Shown here one piece after another: positions 1 through 9,808 of a DNA stretch of 64,000 bases (its first letter is position 1; each line of letters opens with the position of its first letter). The stretch is from positions 2,790,001 to 2,854,000 of the forward strand of contig OZ220737.1 of the NCBI GenBank assembly GCA_965116935.1, in the 5' to 3' direction. The position numbers were made by a program, and so were the translations under genes. A model generated the notes under the pieces. The model worked only from the letters and a program-made list of their open reading frames with translations, did not search any database and was not told the DNA's origin. This DNA is from VXYL01 sp965116935 (GTDB taxonomy: Bacteria; Pseudomonadota; Gammaproteobacteria; Pseudomonadales; Azotimanducaceae).

Positions 1-2486
1 CCGGCAACCCCGCCGCCGCGAACGCCGCCGAGGACTTCGCCGGACACGTCGTGGATGCCGCGGCGCCGGCGGTGATGGGGGCCCCAAGCATCGCGTCGCA
101 ACCGGTGAACGGAGACACCTACGCCGGGGGCGAAACCATCCGCATCGCAGTGGCGTTCGATGACGCGGTCACCGTCTCGGGCGAGCCCCGCATGTACCTG
201 ACGGTGGGCGACCAGCGCAAGGAGGCGGCCTATGCCAGCGGCTCTGACAGCGCCTCGCTCTTTTTCGAATACACAGTGCAGGAAAATGACCTCGACGCCG
301 ACGGCGTGTCCGTCGGCGCGAACGAACTTGAGAGCGTCGGCACGGCGACGATCCGGGACCGGAACGGCGTCAATGCGCGGCTCGCGCACGTCGCGTTGCC
401 GGATCAGCCGAACCACAAGGTGGACGCTGTCGCGCCAACGATCACCGGCATCGAGATCACGTCGCGGCCGGCGACCGGCGATTCCTACATCGTCGGCGAG
501 CGCATAGCGGTAACGGTAACCTTTGACGAGAACATTGAGGTCCTGGGCACACCTGCCTTGGCACTGACCATCGGCACCGAATTGCGCGACGCCCATTGCG
601 CCAAGGACGCACAGGCCACGCTGGCTTGCCGATACGCAGTCGTCGTTGGCGACGTGGACCGCGACGGCGTGGCCGTGGCGGCAGGGGAGCTGGCCGGCGG
701 CACGATCACGGACGCTCCCGGCAACGCCGCGGCGCGTGGCCACGATGCCTTGGCGGATGATCCAAGCCACAAGGTTCTGTCACCACCGGCGCTCGCGGCG
801 GAAGTCCCCGCCATGAGCCTCGTTGCCGGGGGCGAGGTGGAGACGGTGGAGCTCGGTGAGGTCTTTGCCGGCACCCTGTTGACGTATGAGGCGTCGTCGT
901 CGGATGCAGCGGTGGCAGAGGCGACGGTGTCCGGTAACACCCTGTCGGTTCGCTCCGGCATGGAGGGTGCTGCAACCGTCACCGTGACGGCCACCAACCC
1001 CGCGGGTTCAGCCGCGACGGGTTTCGCGGTGACGGTGGCGACCGATCCGATGGAGACCGCCGTGCTGAACGATGCCTTGGCGGCGATTGGCCGGGGCATG
1101 CTGTCGAGCACAGCAAGCGTGATCGGCGCGCGCTTCCGGCTCGATCCGGCGGGCGCGCAGATGACGCTAGGCGGTCGGCGCCTTGGCGGTACGCTGTCGC
1201 CGGATTTGCTGCGCTTGCATGAAAACGCCGACCCACGCGCGGCGCTGGGGGCGCCGGAAGGCTGGGCGGTCGAGCCAGCAACGCATGCGGGACGCAGCCA
1301 CGGCATGACCGCTGCGAGGCTGCTAGCAGGCAGCGCGTTCAACATGCCGCTGCGGGGCTCGAGGAGCGGGCCTTCGCTTGCCATCTGGGGCGGCGGTGAC
1401 CTGTCGAGCTTCAGTGGCGAACCGACGAGCGCCACCTACGACGGCTCGGCGCTGGCGGGATACTTGGGGCTTGATGCCCGCGGAGCGGCGTGGCTCGCTG
1501 GCGTCTCGGTATCGCACACCGCGGCGGAGGCGGACTACGACTTTGCCGGCGACGTGAATGGCAGCGGCACGCTGAAGACGGGCGTAACGGCACTGCATCC
1601 ATACGCGAGACTCGAGATGGGCGCCGACGTGGAACTCTGGGTGATCGGCGGCTTCGGCGTCGGCGAGGCCGACCTAGCACGCAGCCATGTGGCGGGGGAG
1701 CATTCGAGCGATCTGTCGATGGCCATGGCTGTCGCCGGCTTGCGCCATGCGCTGCCGATGCAGTTGGGTGGCGGCGATCTCTCGCTCCGGGGCGACGCCG
1801 GTTTCCTCAGCCTTGAGACCGACGCCGGTGCGATGGCGCTGGATGCACTCTCCGCCGGCGTCTCGCGATTGCGCCTGGGCGTGGAAGCAGCCTGGGAGGG
1901 GCAGAGCGCAACGCCATTCGTGGAGGTGAGCGGTCGCTACGACGGCGGCGACGGCCAGACAGGGGGTGGCCTGGAACTGGCCGCCGGCCTGCGCATTCTG
2001 AGCCAGGAGTCGGGCTTCGGGCTGGAGGCAAAGGGCCGCGTGCTGGCGATGCATTCCGGCGACGGCTACGGCGAAAGCGGCTTCGGCGTGACGGCAAGCT
2101 TCGAACCGGGCACAGGCGGCCGCGGCATCGTCCTGCGCATCTCGCCCCGCTGGGGTGGTTCGCCAGACGCCACGGATCTCTTCTGGGACGAAGTAGGAGG
2201 CGTTCGCGATACCATGCGAGGCCTTCGACCGAGCCGAGCATGGGGGTTGGACGCAGAACTTGGGTACGGATTCGGTCTCAAGTCGATTCGGGGCCTGATG
2301 ACTCCCTTCGGGCAAGCCGACATCACGGACGCTGCCGACCGACGAGTTCGCATCGGCATCCGCTACGGCCTCATGCAGGGAATGTTGCGCGCAACGCGGT
2401 TCGAGATTGCCGCAGAGCGAGTGGACGGTGAGTTCCACCGAAGGCAGGAAACGCGCGTGCTGGCGCGCGGGCAGGCGAGGTTCTAG
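1..2486 (+). CDS. Autotransporter-like surface protein, 5' end cut by window edge
   Basis: The reading frame is open from base 3, so the gene begins upstream of the window; about 828 residues are visible. The N-terminal visible part has two and a half repeats of a beta-sandwich type (pattern 'VTVSGEPRMYLTVG...YASGS...FFEYTVQ...D.DGVSV') that resemble the SwmB/cyanobacterial long-protein repeat used in adhesins. A further Ig-like domain follows at about bases 800-1050. The last ~400 residues look like an outer-membrane beta-barrel: alternating aromatic/Gly strands (WGGGDLSSFSG, AGVSVSHTAAEADY) and a C-terminal phenylalanine (ARGQARF). I infer a type V secreted adhesin or surface protein. No protease triad or specific ligand motif was seen, so the ligand is unknown. 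Confidence 0.75.
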   Translation, partial: GNPAAANAAEDFAGHVVDAAAPAVMGAPSIASQPVNGDTYAGGETIRIAVAFDDAVTVSGEPRMYLTVGDQRKEAAYASGSDSASLFFEYTVQENDLDADGVSVGANELESVGTATIRDRNGVNARLAHVALPDQPNHKVDAVAPTITGIEITSRPATGDSYIVGERIAVTVTFDENIEVLGTPALALTIGTELRDAHCAKDAQATLACRYAVVVGDVDRDGVAVAAGELAGGTITDAPGNAAARGHDALADDPSHKVLSPPALAAEVPAMSLVAGGEVETVELGEVFAGTLLTYEASSSDAAVAEATVSGNTLSVRSGMEGAATVTVTATNPAGSAATGFAVTVATDPMETAVLNDALAAIGRGMLSSTASVIGARFRLDPAGAQMTLGGRRLGGTLSPDLLRLHENADPRAALGAPEGWAVEPATHAGRSHGMTAARLLAGSAFNMPLRGSRSGPSLAIWGGGDLSSFSGEPTSATYDGSALAGYLGLDARGAAWLAGVSVSHTAAEADYDFAGDVNGSGTLKTGVTALHPYARLEMGADVELWVIGGFGVGEADLARSHVAGEHSSDLSMAMAVAGLRHALPMQLGGGDLSLRGDAGFLSLETDAGAMALDALSAGVSRLRLGVEAAWEGQSATPFVEVSGRYDGGDGQTGGGLELAAGLRILSQESGFGLEAKGRVLAMHSGDGYGESGFGVTASFEPGTGGRGIVLRISPRWGGSPDATDLFWDEVGGVRDTMRGLRPSRAWGLDAELGYGFGLKSIRGLMTPFGQADITDAADRRVRIGIRYGLMQGMLRATRFEIAAERVDGEFHRRQETRVLARGQARF

Positions 2487-2606
2487 CCCGGTTGTTCCGC
2501 TAAAACCCGGACAGGTGGCTTTTTCGACCTGAATCTGTGGACATGCGACTTTGCTTTTTCGTCCCACACAATCGTGGGAAGTCTTGCACGCCAACGGGGG
2601 GATCCG

Positions 2607-3188
2607 ATGGGACATGCGCTTGGTTCGACGACAATGAAAGCAGTGGCTCCGCACGACATGGCGGCCGCGCCAGGCCAATGGAACGTGCGCGTTCCTCCCG
2701 CCTTCGTCGCGTGCATCCTGCTCGCCTGTGCCGCGGCTTTGGCACTGCCCGGGCATGGGGACGACGGCGATACCGGGCTCGAAGAAACCGCCATTGCCAC
2801 GACTGTCGAAGAGCGAGGACGCGAGTATCTGACGACCAACGGTGAGCGCGAAGGAGTGGTGACCACCGAGTCTGGCCTTCAGTACGAGGTGTTGGCAAGT
2901 GGCGAAGGCGCGAGCCCGGGCCGGCGCGACTCCGTGAGCGTTCACTATCACGGCACGTCGATTGACGGACGCGTGTTCGACAGTTCCGTCGAGCGCGGGC
3001 AACCGGCGCAGTTTCGGGTGAACGGCGTGATCGCCGGCTGGACGGAAGCGCTGCAGATGATGCGCGTCGGCGACCGCTGGCGCCTGGTGATTCCCCCGGA
3101 ACTCGCCTACGGCGAAGCCGGAGCGGCAGATGTCATCGCCCCCAACGAGACGCTGGTGTTCGAGGTGGAACTGCTGGCCGTGCTCTGA
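2607..3188 (+). CDS. FKBP-type peptidyl-prolyl cis-trans isomerase
   Basis: A protein of 193 residues. A hydrophobic segment (VPPAFVACILLACAAALALPG) about 30 residues in suggests export or membrane anchoring, so it probably acts in the periplasm. The C-terminal ~110 residues are a standard FKBP domain: ESGLQYEVLASGEG, VHYHG, GRVFDSS, GVIAGWTEAL, GDRWRLVIPPELAYGE and the final VFEVELL. The family catalyses prolyl isomerisation during folding. The start at 2607 is chosen because a run of G (2596-2601) lies at ribosome-binding distance; a GTG at 2574 and ATGs at 2634 and 2658 are alternatives. The N-terminal dimerisation domain of FkpA/Mip proteins is very short here. Confidence 0.88.
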   Translation: MGHALGSTTMKAVAPHDMAAAPGQWNVRVPPAFVACILLACAAALALPGHGDDGDTGLEETAIATTVEERGREYLTTNGEREGVVTTESGLQYEVLASGEGASPGRRDSVSVHYHGTSIDGRVFDSSVERGQPAQFRVNGVIAGWTEALQMMRVGDRWRLVIPPELAYGEAGAADVIAPNETLVFEVELLAVL

Positions 3189-3210
3189 CGCGTGCGTCCT
3201 GCGGCGCAGG

Positions 3211-3318
3211 AGGCCTTCGGAGGGAAGGCATTCTGCCTTCCCTAGCGCCGGATAGGCGCTCTCCTGTGGAGAGCGTGGCCGGCGCGCCTGCGGCACGCCA
3301 GGGAGACTCCGGAGGCCC
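3211..3318. repeat. Degenerate family A hairpin repeat
   Basis: It begins with the family A hairpin GGGAAGGCA-TTC-TGCCTTCCC (3222-3242), followed by CTAG at 3242-3245 and a GC hairpin. The closing end is degraded and only GGAGGCCC survives. It lies between the convergent FKBP and signal peptidase genes. Confidence 0.7.
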
Positions 3319-3363
3319 GTCCAACTTCGCGGGGAATGCGGCCGCCAAGCGGGCAGCCAAAGA

Positions 3364-4050
3364 TCAGGGCAGATCCGTGAAGAATCTGTCCAATCGGGGC
3401 GCGTAGTAGCGCTCGTAGTCCACGGAGAAGGCTATGGCGTGGGCGCGACCGTAGATCGCCTCCCGATCAATGGCGCCGATGACGCGGGAGTCGCTGGAGT
3501 TGTCGCGGTTGTCGCCCATCATCCAGTAGGTGTCGGCGGGAATCCGAACGGGCGGCAGTCGATCGAAGCTGCCGTGCCGGTCCCGTCGAACCATCACCAC
3601 GCGGGTGTCGCCGAGCAGGCTCTCGTGAAAGAAGCGATAGCGTTCCGGCGCCTCGATCGGCAGCTCGTCGATCTCGCTGGCGGTCAGGGCTGTGTATGTC
3701 GCCTGCTCGCCGTTGATGATGAGTCGGTTGCGGCGAAGCTCGACGACGTCGCCTGGCACCGCCACGACACGCTTGACGAACAGCCGGCCGTCACTCGGGT
3801 TGTCGAAGATCACCACGTCGCCACGCTCGGGCGATGACCAGCGCAGCATCCGCATGTCGGTGAACGGCACCCGAAGGTCGTAGGCGAGCTTGTCCACGAC
3901 GATGCGATCGCCATCCAGAATCGAAGGTTTCATGCTGCCAGACGGCACTTGGTTCCAGTCCGCGATTGTGGAGCGAAACGGCAGCATCACGGCGATGAAC
4001 ACGAAGAACCAACGCCACTCCAGCCAGAGTCCGCGAACCTTCTCTTTCAC
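3364..4050 (-). CDS. lepB: Signal peptidase I
   Basis: A 228-residue type I signal peptidase that cleaves signal peptides from exported proteins at the periplasmic face of the inner membrane. One N-terminal membrane segment (FFVFIAVMLPF, about residues 14-26) precedes the catalytic box VPSGSMKPS, with nucleophile Ser39. The general base is Lys93 in FVKRVVAVPGD, and the conserved box GDNRDNSSDSR is at 179-189. The protein is shorter than E. coli LepB and has one rather than two N-terminal membrane segments, as in many proteobacteria. The gene stands alone, with no lepA or rnc next to it. Confidence 0.95.
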   Translation of the reverse strand: MKEKVRGLWLEWRWFFVFIAVMLPFRSTIADWNQVPSGSMKPSILDGDRIVVDKLAYDLRVPFTDMRMLRWSSPERGDVVIFDNPSDGRLFVKRVVAVPGDVVELRRNRLIINGEQATYTALTASEIDELPIEAPERYRFFHESLLGDTRVVMVRRDRHGSFDRLPPVRIPADTYWMMGDNRDNSSDSRVIGAIDREAIYGRAHAIAFSVDYERYYAPRLDRFFTDLP

Positions 4051-4174
4051 TGCGCGTTACCTAGTGTCCCCTTGGGCGGATTATAGCGACCGGCAGCGGC
4101 GTGCCTAGCGAACCGGCAGGAGGGTGGTGTCTCACTTAAGGTTTGCACAACGCATGGCGCGTCCTACTCCGGAG

Positions 4175-4327
4175 GGAGGGCGTCCCGCCCTCCAAGCGTG
4201 CCGAAGGCGCGCATGCAGCGGAGTCGGCCAAAGCTCACGCAACATCGTCCCAGACACGCCTCGGAGGGACACCCGACGCGACGGCACAACCCTGCCGAGG
4301 GCCCGGATGGAGGGCGTCCCGCCCTCC
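4175..4327. repeat. Family B repeat (two inverted terminal hairpins)
   Basis: A unit of about 153 bp. Each end is the hairpin GGAGGGCG-TCC-CGCCCTCC (4175-4193 and 4309-4327). The interior shares segments (AAGCGTGCCGAAGGCGCGCA, CGGAG.CGGCCAA) with the copies near 14.4 and 35.2 kb. It lies between lepB and the ABC permease gene. Confidence 0.85.
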
Positions 4328-4345
4328 ACAGCGCCCTCGCGCTCG

Positions 4346-5842
4346 CTATCCGCGCAGCAAGGACGGGAGCTGGCGCAGGGACGGCGGCTTGCCGGTGCGC
4401 AGGATGCCATTCTCGAATATGCGCCCGCCGAGCCGCAGCATGTACCACACCGCCACCACCATGAGTGCCGTCGTGCCGGCAAGCGTGAAGATGGAGGGCG
4501 GGTCGGCCATTCGGTTCAGCATCACGAACGGAGTGAGTGGCGGAATCCAGGACGCCACCACCGCCACGGTTCCGCTCGGATCCCGGGTCACCGGAAAGAC
4601 GAGGAAAAACGGCAGTATCGAGAGGAACACCAGGGGCACGGCCAGCGACTGCGCTTCCTGGATCGAGTTGCACAGCGCGCCGACCGCGCAGTACAGCGAA
4701 GCGTAGAAGAGATAGCCGAGCAGGAAGTACACCGGCAGCCCGATGAGCATGCCTGGTTGCAGCAGTGGACCGACGGGAAGTTCGCCGGCGGTCGCGACCG
4801 TGCCGAGCCCGACGAGCGCAAGCACCACCCACGCCAGAATGGCGGAGAGCCCGGCGGCACCGATCCCCACCACCTTGCCCGCCATCAGCTCTGCTGGAGA
4901 AACGGATGCGAGCAGCAACTCCGCGAGCTTGCCGGCTTTCTCCTCAATGGTGCTCGTCAAGAGGATCTGGTTGATGGTGAAGATCGAGATCCAGAGCAGG
5001 TACACGAGACCCGCCGGCGCCCACTGGGCGATGTAATCCACGTCCTCTGCCGACTCTGCGCCAGCGCCCGCCGGCTTGGCCACCTCGAACGAAACCGGTT
5101 CCCGCAACCACTCGGCAGTTTCTGGATCGATGGATTCTTCGCGCAGGCGTTGTGCCCGCACCACCTCGGTCACCTGCCGCCCGTACCAGCGGCTGATGCC
5201 TTGGTCCATGAGGCTCTCGGAAACATAGCGGGCACCATCCGCGGAACGCACAGGATCGTCGGGAATGACAAAGTAGCCCCGCAACGCGCCGTCCTCGACC
5301 AGCGAGTTCAAGTGCGCGGGGTCGCGCCTGGCCGGCTCGATCTCCCGATACGCCGCCAGCGACAGACTGGGGAACTCCTCGGCCACCGCGTCAGGATCCG
5401 CCACCCACCAGTCGGCAAACCGTTCCACGACGGTGGATGGTTCGCGGATGCGGCCCGACTCGGTCTTGAGCGCAAAGACCAGTTCCACGGCACGGTTCCG
5501 GAACGAGTCGCGCCCTTGCTCGTCGTCAATGGCATTGCGCACCTCGTCGAGAAGTGCGCGCGACCCGCCCGCCTGCGGCAGGGGCGGCAAGGTGGCAAGG
5601 GCTTCGAGCGCCCCGTCGATGTCGGTGGCGACGATGTGGCGCCGGGTGGCGTCATGCACCCATCCGGATTCGTCGAGGACGGCGTAGCTCTCGATGGACT
5701 GGAACTCGGCGATGAAAGCCGCAACCGCAACGCCGAACCCTGCCACTAACGGCACGCTCAAGGCGCTGATCCAGAACGCCTTGGTGCGCACGTTGGCGAT
5801 GAACTCTCGCTTGGCAATGAGGCCGGCGTTGTGCAGGTTCAT
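4346..5842 (-). CDS. ABC-2 type exporter permease (NatB-like)
   Basis: A 498-residue membrane permease. The N-terminus (LIAKREFIANVRTKAFWISAL) is typical of the NatB/ABC-2 permease group. A large extracytoplasmic domain of about 230 residues follows, then five or six hydrophobic segments in the C-terminal half (LVYLLWISIFTIN; SAILAWVVLALVGLG; YFLLGYLFYASLYC; VPLVFLSILPFFLVF). It would pair with the ATPase encoded immediately upstream on the same strand (gap about 37 bp) to form an export pump. NatAB exports Na+ in Bacillus, but the substrate here cannot be read from the sequence. Confidence 0.85.
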   Translation of the reverse strand: MNLHNAGLIAKREFIANVRTKAFWISALSVPLVAGFGVAVAAFIAEFQSIESYAVLDESGWVHDATRRHIVATDIDGALEALATLPPLPQAGGSRALLDEVRNAIDDEQGRDSFRNRAVELVFALKTESGRIREPSTVVERFADWWVADPDAVAEEFPSLSLAAYREIEPARRDPAHLNSLVEDGALRGYFVIPDDPVRSADGARYVSESLMDQGISRWYGRQVTEVVRAQRLREESIDPETAEWLREPVSFEVAKPAGAGAESAEDVDYIAQWAPAGLVYLLWISIFTINQILLTSTIEEKAGKLAELLLASVSPAELMAGKVVGIGAAGLSAILAWVVLALVGLGTVATAGELPVGPLLQPGMLIGLPVYFLLGYLFYASLYCAVGALCNSIQEAQSLAVPLVFLSILPFFLVFPVTRDPSGTVAVVASWIPPLTPFVMLNRMADPPSIFTLAGTTALMVVAVWYMLRLGGRIFENGILRTGKPPSLRQLPSLLRG

Positions 5843-5879
5843 GGGAGAGGCTTCTCCTCGGGCTGCGGCGCAGCCCGGC

Positions 5880-6779
<900 letters not shown>

Positions 6780-6811
6780 GGATGCCGCAGTGCCGTTGGC
6801 GGTGTCCAGAG

Positions 6812-7108
6812 TCAGGACTCGCTCCCCTGCCTTGCGGCAAATGCCGCCTGCTGCTCGGCGCTGGCCTGGCCCTGGAACTTCGCCTTCCATTCCGAGTAGG
6901 GCATGCCGTACACGCGCTCGCGGGCGGACTCGTAGTCCACGGCCTCGCCGCGTTCCTCCGCCGCCGCCACATACCACTTCGACAGGCAGTTGCGGCAAAA
7001 GCCGGCAAGATTCATCAGATCGATGTTCTGCACATCCCGGTTTTCGTCGAGATGCTGCACCAGACGCCGAAACACCGCCGCCTCAATGGCATCGCTCGAT
7101 TCACTCAT
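6812..7108 (-). CDS. DUF1244 family protein
   Basis: A 98-residue protein matching the small, highly conserved proteobacterial DUF1244 family. Recognisable segments are VFRRLVQHLDENRDVQNIDLMN, GFCRNCLSKW, and the C-terminal MPYSEWKAKFQ. The paired cysteines in FCRNC suggest metal or redox chemistry, but no function is established. It sits directly before the ABC ATPase gene and probably shares its transcript. Confidence 0.9.
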   Translation of the reverse strand: MSESSDAIEAAVFRRLVQHLDENRDVQNIDLMNLAGFCRNCLSKWYVAAAEERGEAVDYESARERVYGMPYSEWKAKFQGQASAEQQAAFAARQGSES

Positions 7109-7180
7109 GGCGTGACAGGCTCCGAGAAATCAACACGCAACGCATCGTAATGGATGCTCGTGCCGTGGCCAACCGGAACT

Positions 7181-7941
7181 GACGTTGACCGGCGGTTCGT
7201 GTTCGACTTACCTACCGGCACCGCTCCGGAGGGAGGGCGTCTCGCCCTCCATCGCGCCGCAAGGCGCGCAACACTCGCTGCACCAGCGAGATGCGCGCCC
7301 TTGAGGGCGGGGACGCCCTCCCTCCAGTACGACGCGCCACCGCTGCGCAAGTCAAAGTGAGACACCGCCCGACGTTGACCGGCGATCGTGTTCGACTTAC
7401 CTGCAGGCGCCGCTCCGGAGGGAGGGCGTCTCGCCCTCCATCGCGCCGCAAGGCGCGCAACACTCGCTGCACCAGCGAGATGCGCGCCCTTGAGGGCGGG
7501 GACGCCCTCCCTCCAGTACGACGCGCCACCGCTGCGCAAGTCAAAGTGAGACACCGCCCGACGTTGACCGGCGATCGTGTTCGACTTACCTGCAGGCGCC
7601 GCTCCGGAGGGAGGGCGTCTCGCCCTCCATCGCGCCGCAAGGCGCGCAACACTCGCTGCACCAGCGAGATGCGCGCCCTTGAGGGCGGGGACGCCCTCCC
7701 TCCAGTACGACGCGCCACCGCTGCGCAAGTCAAAGTGAGACACCGCCCGACGTTGACCGGCGATCGTGTTCGACTTACCTGCAGGCGCCGCTCCGGAGGG
7801 AGGGCGTCTCGCCACTCCATCGCGCCGCAAGGCGCGCAACACTCGCTGCACCAGCAAGATGCGCGCCCTGGAGGGAGGGCGGGGACGCCCTCCCTCCAGT
7901 ACGACGCGCCACACGCTGCGCAAGTCACAGAGACACCACCC
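7181..7941. repeat. Tandem array, four ~189-bp units carrying family B hairpins
   Basis: Four units begin with GACGTTGAC at 7181, 7371, 7560 and 7749, and a fifth copy of the opening occurs at 7942. Unit lengths are 190, 189, 189 and 193 bp. The units are nearly identical, except that the first has a slightly different start and the last carries small indels. Each contains hairpins GGAGGGCG-TCT-CGCCCTCC and GGGCGGGGACGCCC plus CGCGCCGCAAGGCGCG. Long open frames cross the array on both strands only because the unit length (189) is a multiple of three. Confidence 0.95.
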
Positions 7942-8005
7942 GACGTTGACAGGGCATTGGGGCGGTTTGACAATTGCGCTCAATCTTGCGACGGCCTTTC
8001 ATTCC

Positions 8006-8626
8006 ATGGAGATCGACACGCCTCCAACCGAGGGCCTCTGCATCGTCGCCACCGACGGCTGCACCATTGCCGAAGCGGATGCTCTGCAAGGGCTGTGGAC
8101 GCAGGACCAGTACCTCGCGATCTCAGAGGTGACCAATCACCTGATCGAGTTCACGGATGGCTGCATCGAAGTCCTGCCCATGCCGACAAAGCGTCACCAA
8201 GCGGTTTCCGCGGTTCTGTTCTTGGCCCTCGTCGATGCCATGCGCGCCATGGGTGGGGCCGTTTTCTACTCCCCATTGCGCCTTCAGGTGCGTGAAGGGA
8301 AGTTCCGCGAGCCTGACCTCCTGCTCGTCCGCGACGCGGCAGACCCGCGCGCGCAGAACGCCTACTGGCTCGGCGCCGACCTCGTGATGGAGATCGTCAG
8401 CCCCGACAATCCGGGACGCGACATCCACGTCAAGCGCGCGGACTACGCGGAAGCAGGCATTCCAGAGTACTGGATCGTGAATCCGCTGAACGAGACCATC
8501 ACGGTGCTTGCCTTGGAAGGCGCTGAGTACGTGGAACATGGCGTGTTCGAGCGTGGTGGTCACGCCGGAAGCGCAACGCTCGAAGGGTTCGGTGTCGATG
8601 TAACCGAGGTTTTCGACGCCGGCTAG
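8006..8626 (+). CDS. Uma2 family (DUF820) putative restriction endonuclease
   Basis: A 206-residue PD-(D/E)xK-fold protein of the Uma2 family. Visible motifs are REPDLLLV (metal-binding Asp), LVMEIVSP (catalytic Glu region), the typical RDIHVKRADYAEAGIPEYWIV block and the N-terminal YLAISE...IEFTDG. The family is very abundant in Cyanobacteria and Planctomycetes and is often amplified in genomes rich in repeats; its cellular role is unsettled. The start at ATG 8006 follows the tandem array directly. The stop lies in GGCTAGCGC, next to a CTAG-bounded repeat. A second Uma2 gene is at 41761. Confidence 0.88.
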   Translation: MEIDTPPTEGLCIVATDGCTIAEADALQGLWTQDQYLAISEVTNHLIEFTDGCIEVLPMPTKRHQAVSAVLFLALVDAMRAMGGAVFYSPLRLQVREGKFREPDLLLVRDAADPRAQNAYWLGADLVMEIVSPDNPGRDIHVKRADYAEAGIPEYWIVNPLNETITVLALEGAEYVEHGVFERGGHAGSATLEGFGVDVTEVFDAG

Positions 8627-8644
8627 CGCGCACTGAAGGGCGCG

Positions 8645-8698
8645 CTAGCGCATGAGGAAGGCCACCCGAAGAAGGGCGACGCATGCGTCGCCCTGTCC
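8645..8698. repeat. Half copy of family C repeat
   Basis: It starts at CTAG (8645-8648) and continues through the perfect 20-bp palindrome GGGCGACGCATGCGTCGCCC (8676-8695). The second half of family C is replaced by a family D sequence, so two repeats are joined here. Confidence 0.85.
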
Positions 8699-8700
8699 GG

Positions 8701-8845
8701 CTTCGCCTTCGGCGCGAGGAGCGTGATAGGCCCTCGCTTCGATGCACTTCACACGGCGCCATCCGGCCGGCAGGTTGGTGGTGGCTCGGCTTCGAGGCAC
8801 AGCCGTGATTGTCAACGTGTCATAGGATCCGTTCCATGCAAGGCA
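8701..8845. repeat. Family D dispersed repeat, copy 1
   Basis: About 145 bp, closely similar to 38835-38980 in the same orientation. Shared blocks are CTTCGCCTTCGGCGCGAGGA, GGCCCTCGCTTCGA, CGCCATCCGGCCGG and CTCGGCTTCGAGGCACA, and both end in GTTCCATG..AGGCA. It contains no open frame. Confidence 0.85.
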
Positions 8846-8959
8846 AGGCAGAACCGCGCCGCCGAAGGCCCGCCGTAAAGCCAAGTGGCCCGATCCGCAG
8901 CGCAAATCAGGCACAATCCCGTTGCTGCCCGCAAAGCACAACGGCAGGGAAGGCGACCC

Positions 8960-9748
8960 ATGCTCGAATACCTCGCGAGTCCTGAGATCTGGATGGCGTT
9001 CGCTACCTTGGCGACGCTGGAGATCGTCCTTGGGATCGACAACATCATCTTCATCGGCATCATCTGCAGCCACTTGCCGGAGCATCAGCGGGCGCGGGCG
9101 AGGTTTCTGGGGCTGGGGCTGGCGATGGGCCTGCGCATTCTGCTGTTGCTCTCGCTGTCGTGGATCATGGGGCTCACGGCAGACCTTTTCACGGTGTTCG
9201 ACAACGGCATTTCCGGGCGCGACCTGATCCTGCTCTTCGGCGGTGCGTTCCTGATCGCCAAGGCGACGCGGGAGGTTCACAACTCGCTGGAGGTGGACGA
9301 GAGCGAACATCATGGTGTCCGGCTTGCCGGCGGCTTCGGCATGATCCTGGCGCAGATTGGCGTGATTGACCTTGTGTTTTCGCTCGACTCGGTCATCACG
9401 GCGGTGGGCCTCGTGGACGAAGTGCCGGTGATGATCGCCGCCATCGTCACCGCCGTGCTGGTGATGATGGTGGCGGTGGGGCCGGTGAGCCGATTCATCG
9501 AAGAGAACCCCAGCATCAAGATGCTGGCACTGTCGTTTCTCATCCTGATCGGCCTCGCGCTGGTGGCGGAGGGCTGGGATTTGCACGTGCCGAAGGGCTA
9601 CATCTACGTGGCGATGGCCTTCTCCTTCTCCGTGCAGCTTCTCAATATCGCCGCCAGCCGACGCCGGTCGCTGAAACTGCGCAAGGCCCAGCTCGGCGAC
9701 CTGGTGCTAGGCGGCGGCGACCGCCGCACGGCCCGCAAAGCGCCCTGA
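8960..9748 (+). CDS. TerC family integral membrane protein
   Basis: A 262-residue TerC/YoaE-type membrane protein with about seven hydrophobic segments. The two acidic membrane motifs are present: EIVLGIDNIIFI near residue 22 and DLVFSLDSVITAVG near 140. Members are linked to tellurite resistance and, in recent work, to manganese export or metalation of exported enzymes; the substrate here is not readable. The start at 8960 follows a GGCAGGGAAGG ribosome-binding site. The CBS/CorC domain found in longer YoaE homologues is absent. Confidence 0.9.
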   Translation: MLEYLASPEIWMAFATLATLEIVLGIDNIIFIGIICSHLPEHQRARARFLGLGLAMGLRILLLLSLSWIMGLTADLFTVFDNGISGRDLILLFGGAFLIAKATREVHNSLEVDESEHHGVRLAGGFGMILAQIGVIDLVFSLDSVITAVGLVDEVPVMIAAIVTAVLVMMVAVGPVSRFIEENPSIKMLALSFLILIGLALVAEGWDLHVPKGYIYVAMAFSFSVQLLNIAASRRRSLKLRKAQLGDLVLGGGDRRTARKAP

Positions 9749-9808
9749 TCGCTGCGGGCGCAGGCCCTTGGCCGCGGCTCCAAGGCAATCGGGCAACGTG
9801 TGTCGGCC

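Noticed and set aside
1674..3296. 540-residue minus-strand frame opposite the autotransporter and FKBP genes
   Set aside because: It is antisense to two genes with clear protein families. High GC keeps the opposite frame open.
4124..5749. 541-residue plus-strand frame opposite the ABC permease
   Set aside because: It is antisense to a permease with clear membrane segments, and its composition is His/Arg-rich with no family.
6780..6998. Longer N-terminus for the NatA-like ATPase
   Set aside because: The extra sequence is a shifted reading of the DUF1244 gene and is Gly/Arg-rich, unlike the start of ABC ATPases.
7181..7941. CRISPR array
   Set aside because: The units are about 189 bp and nearly identical throughout, with no short repeats separated by unique spacers and no cas genes nearby. 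It is a minisatellite.
7105..8295. Long repetitive open frames on both strands across the tandem array
   Set aside because: They are open only because the unit length is a multiple of three. Composition is Arg/Pro/Ala-rich nonsense, and start codons and ribosome-binding sites are lacking.
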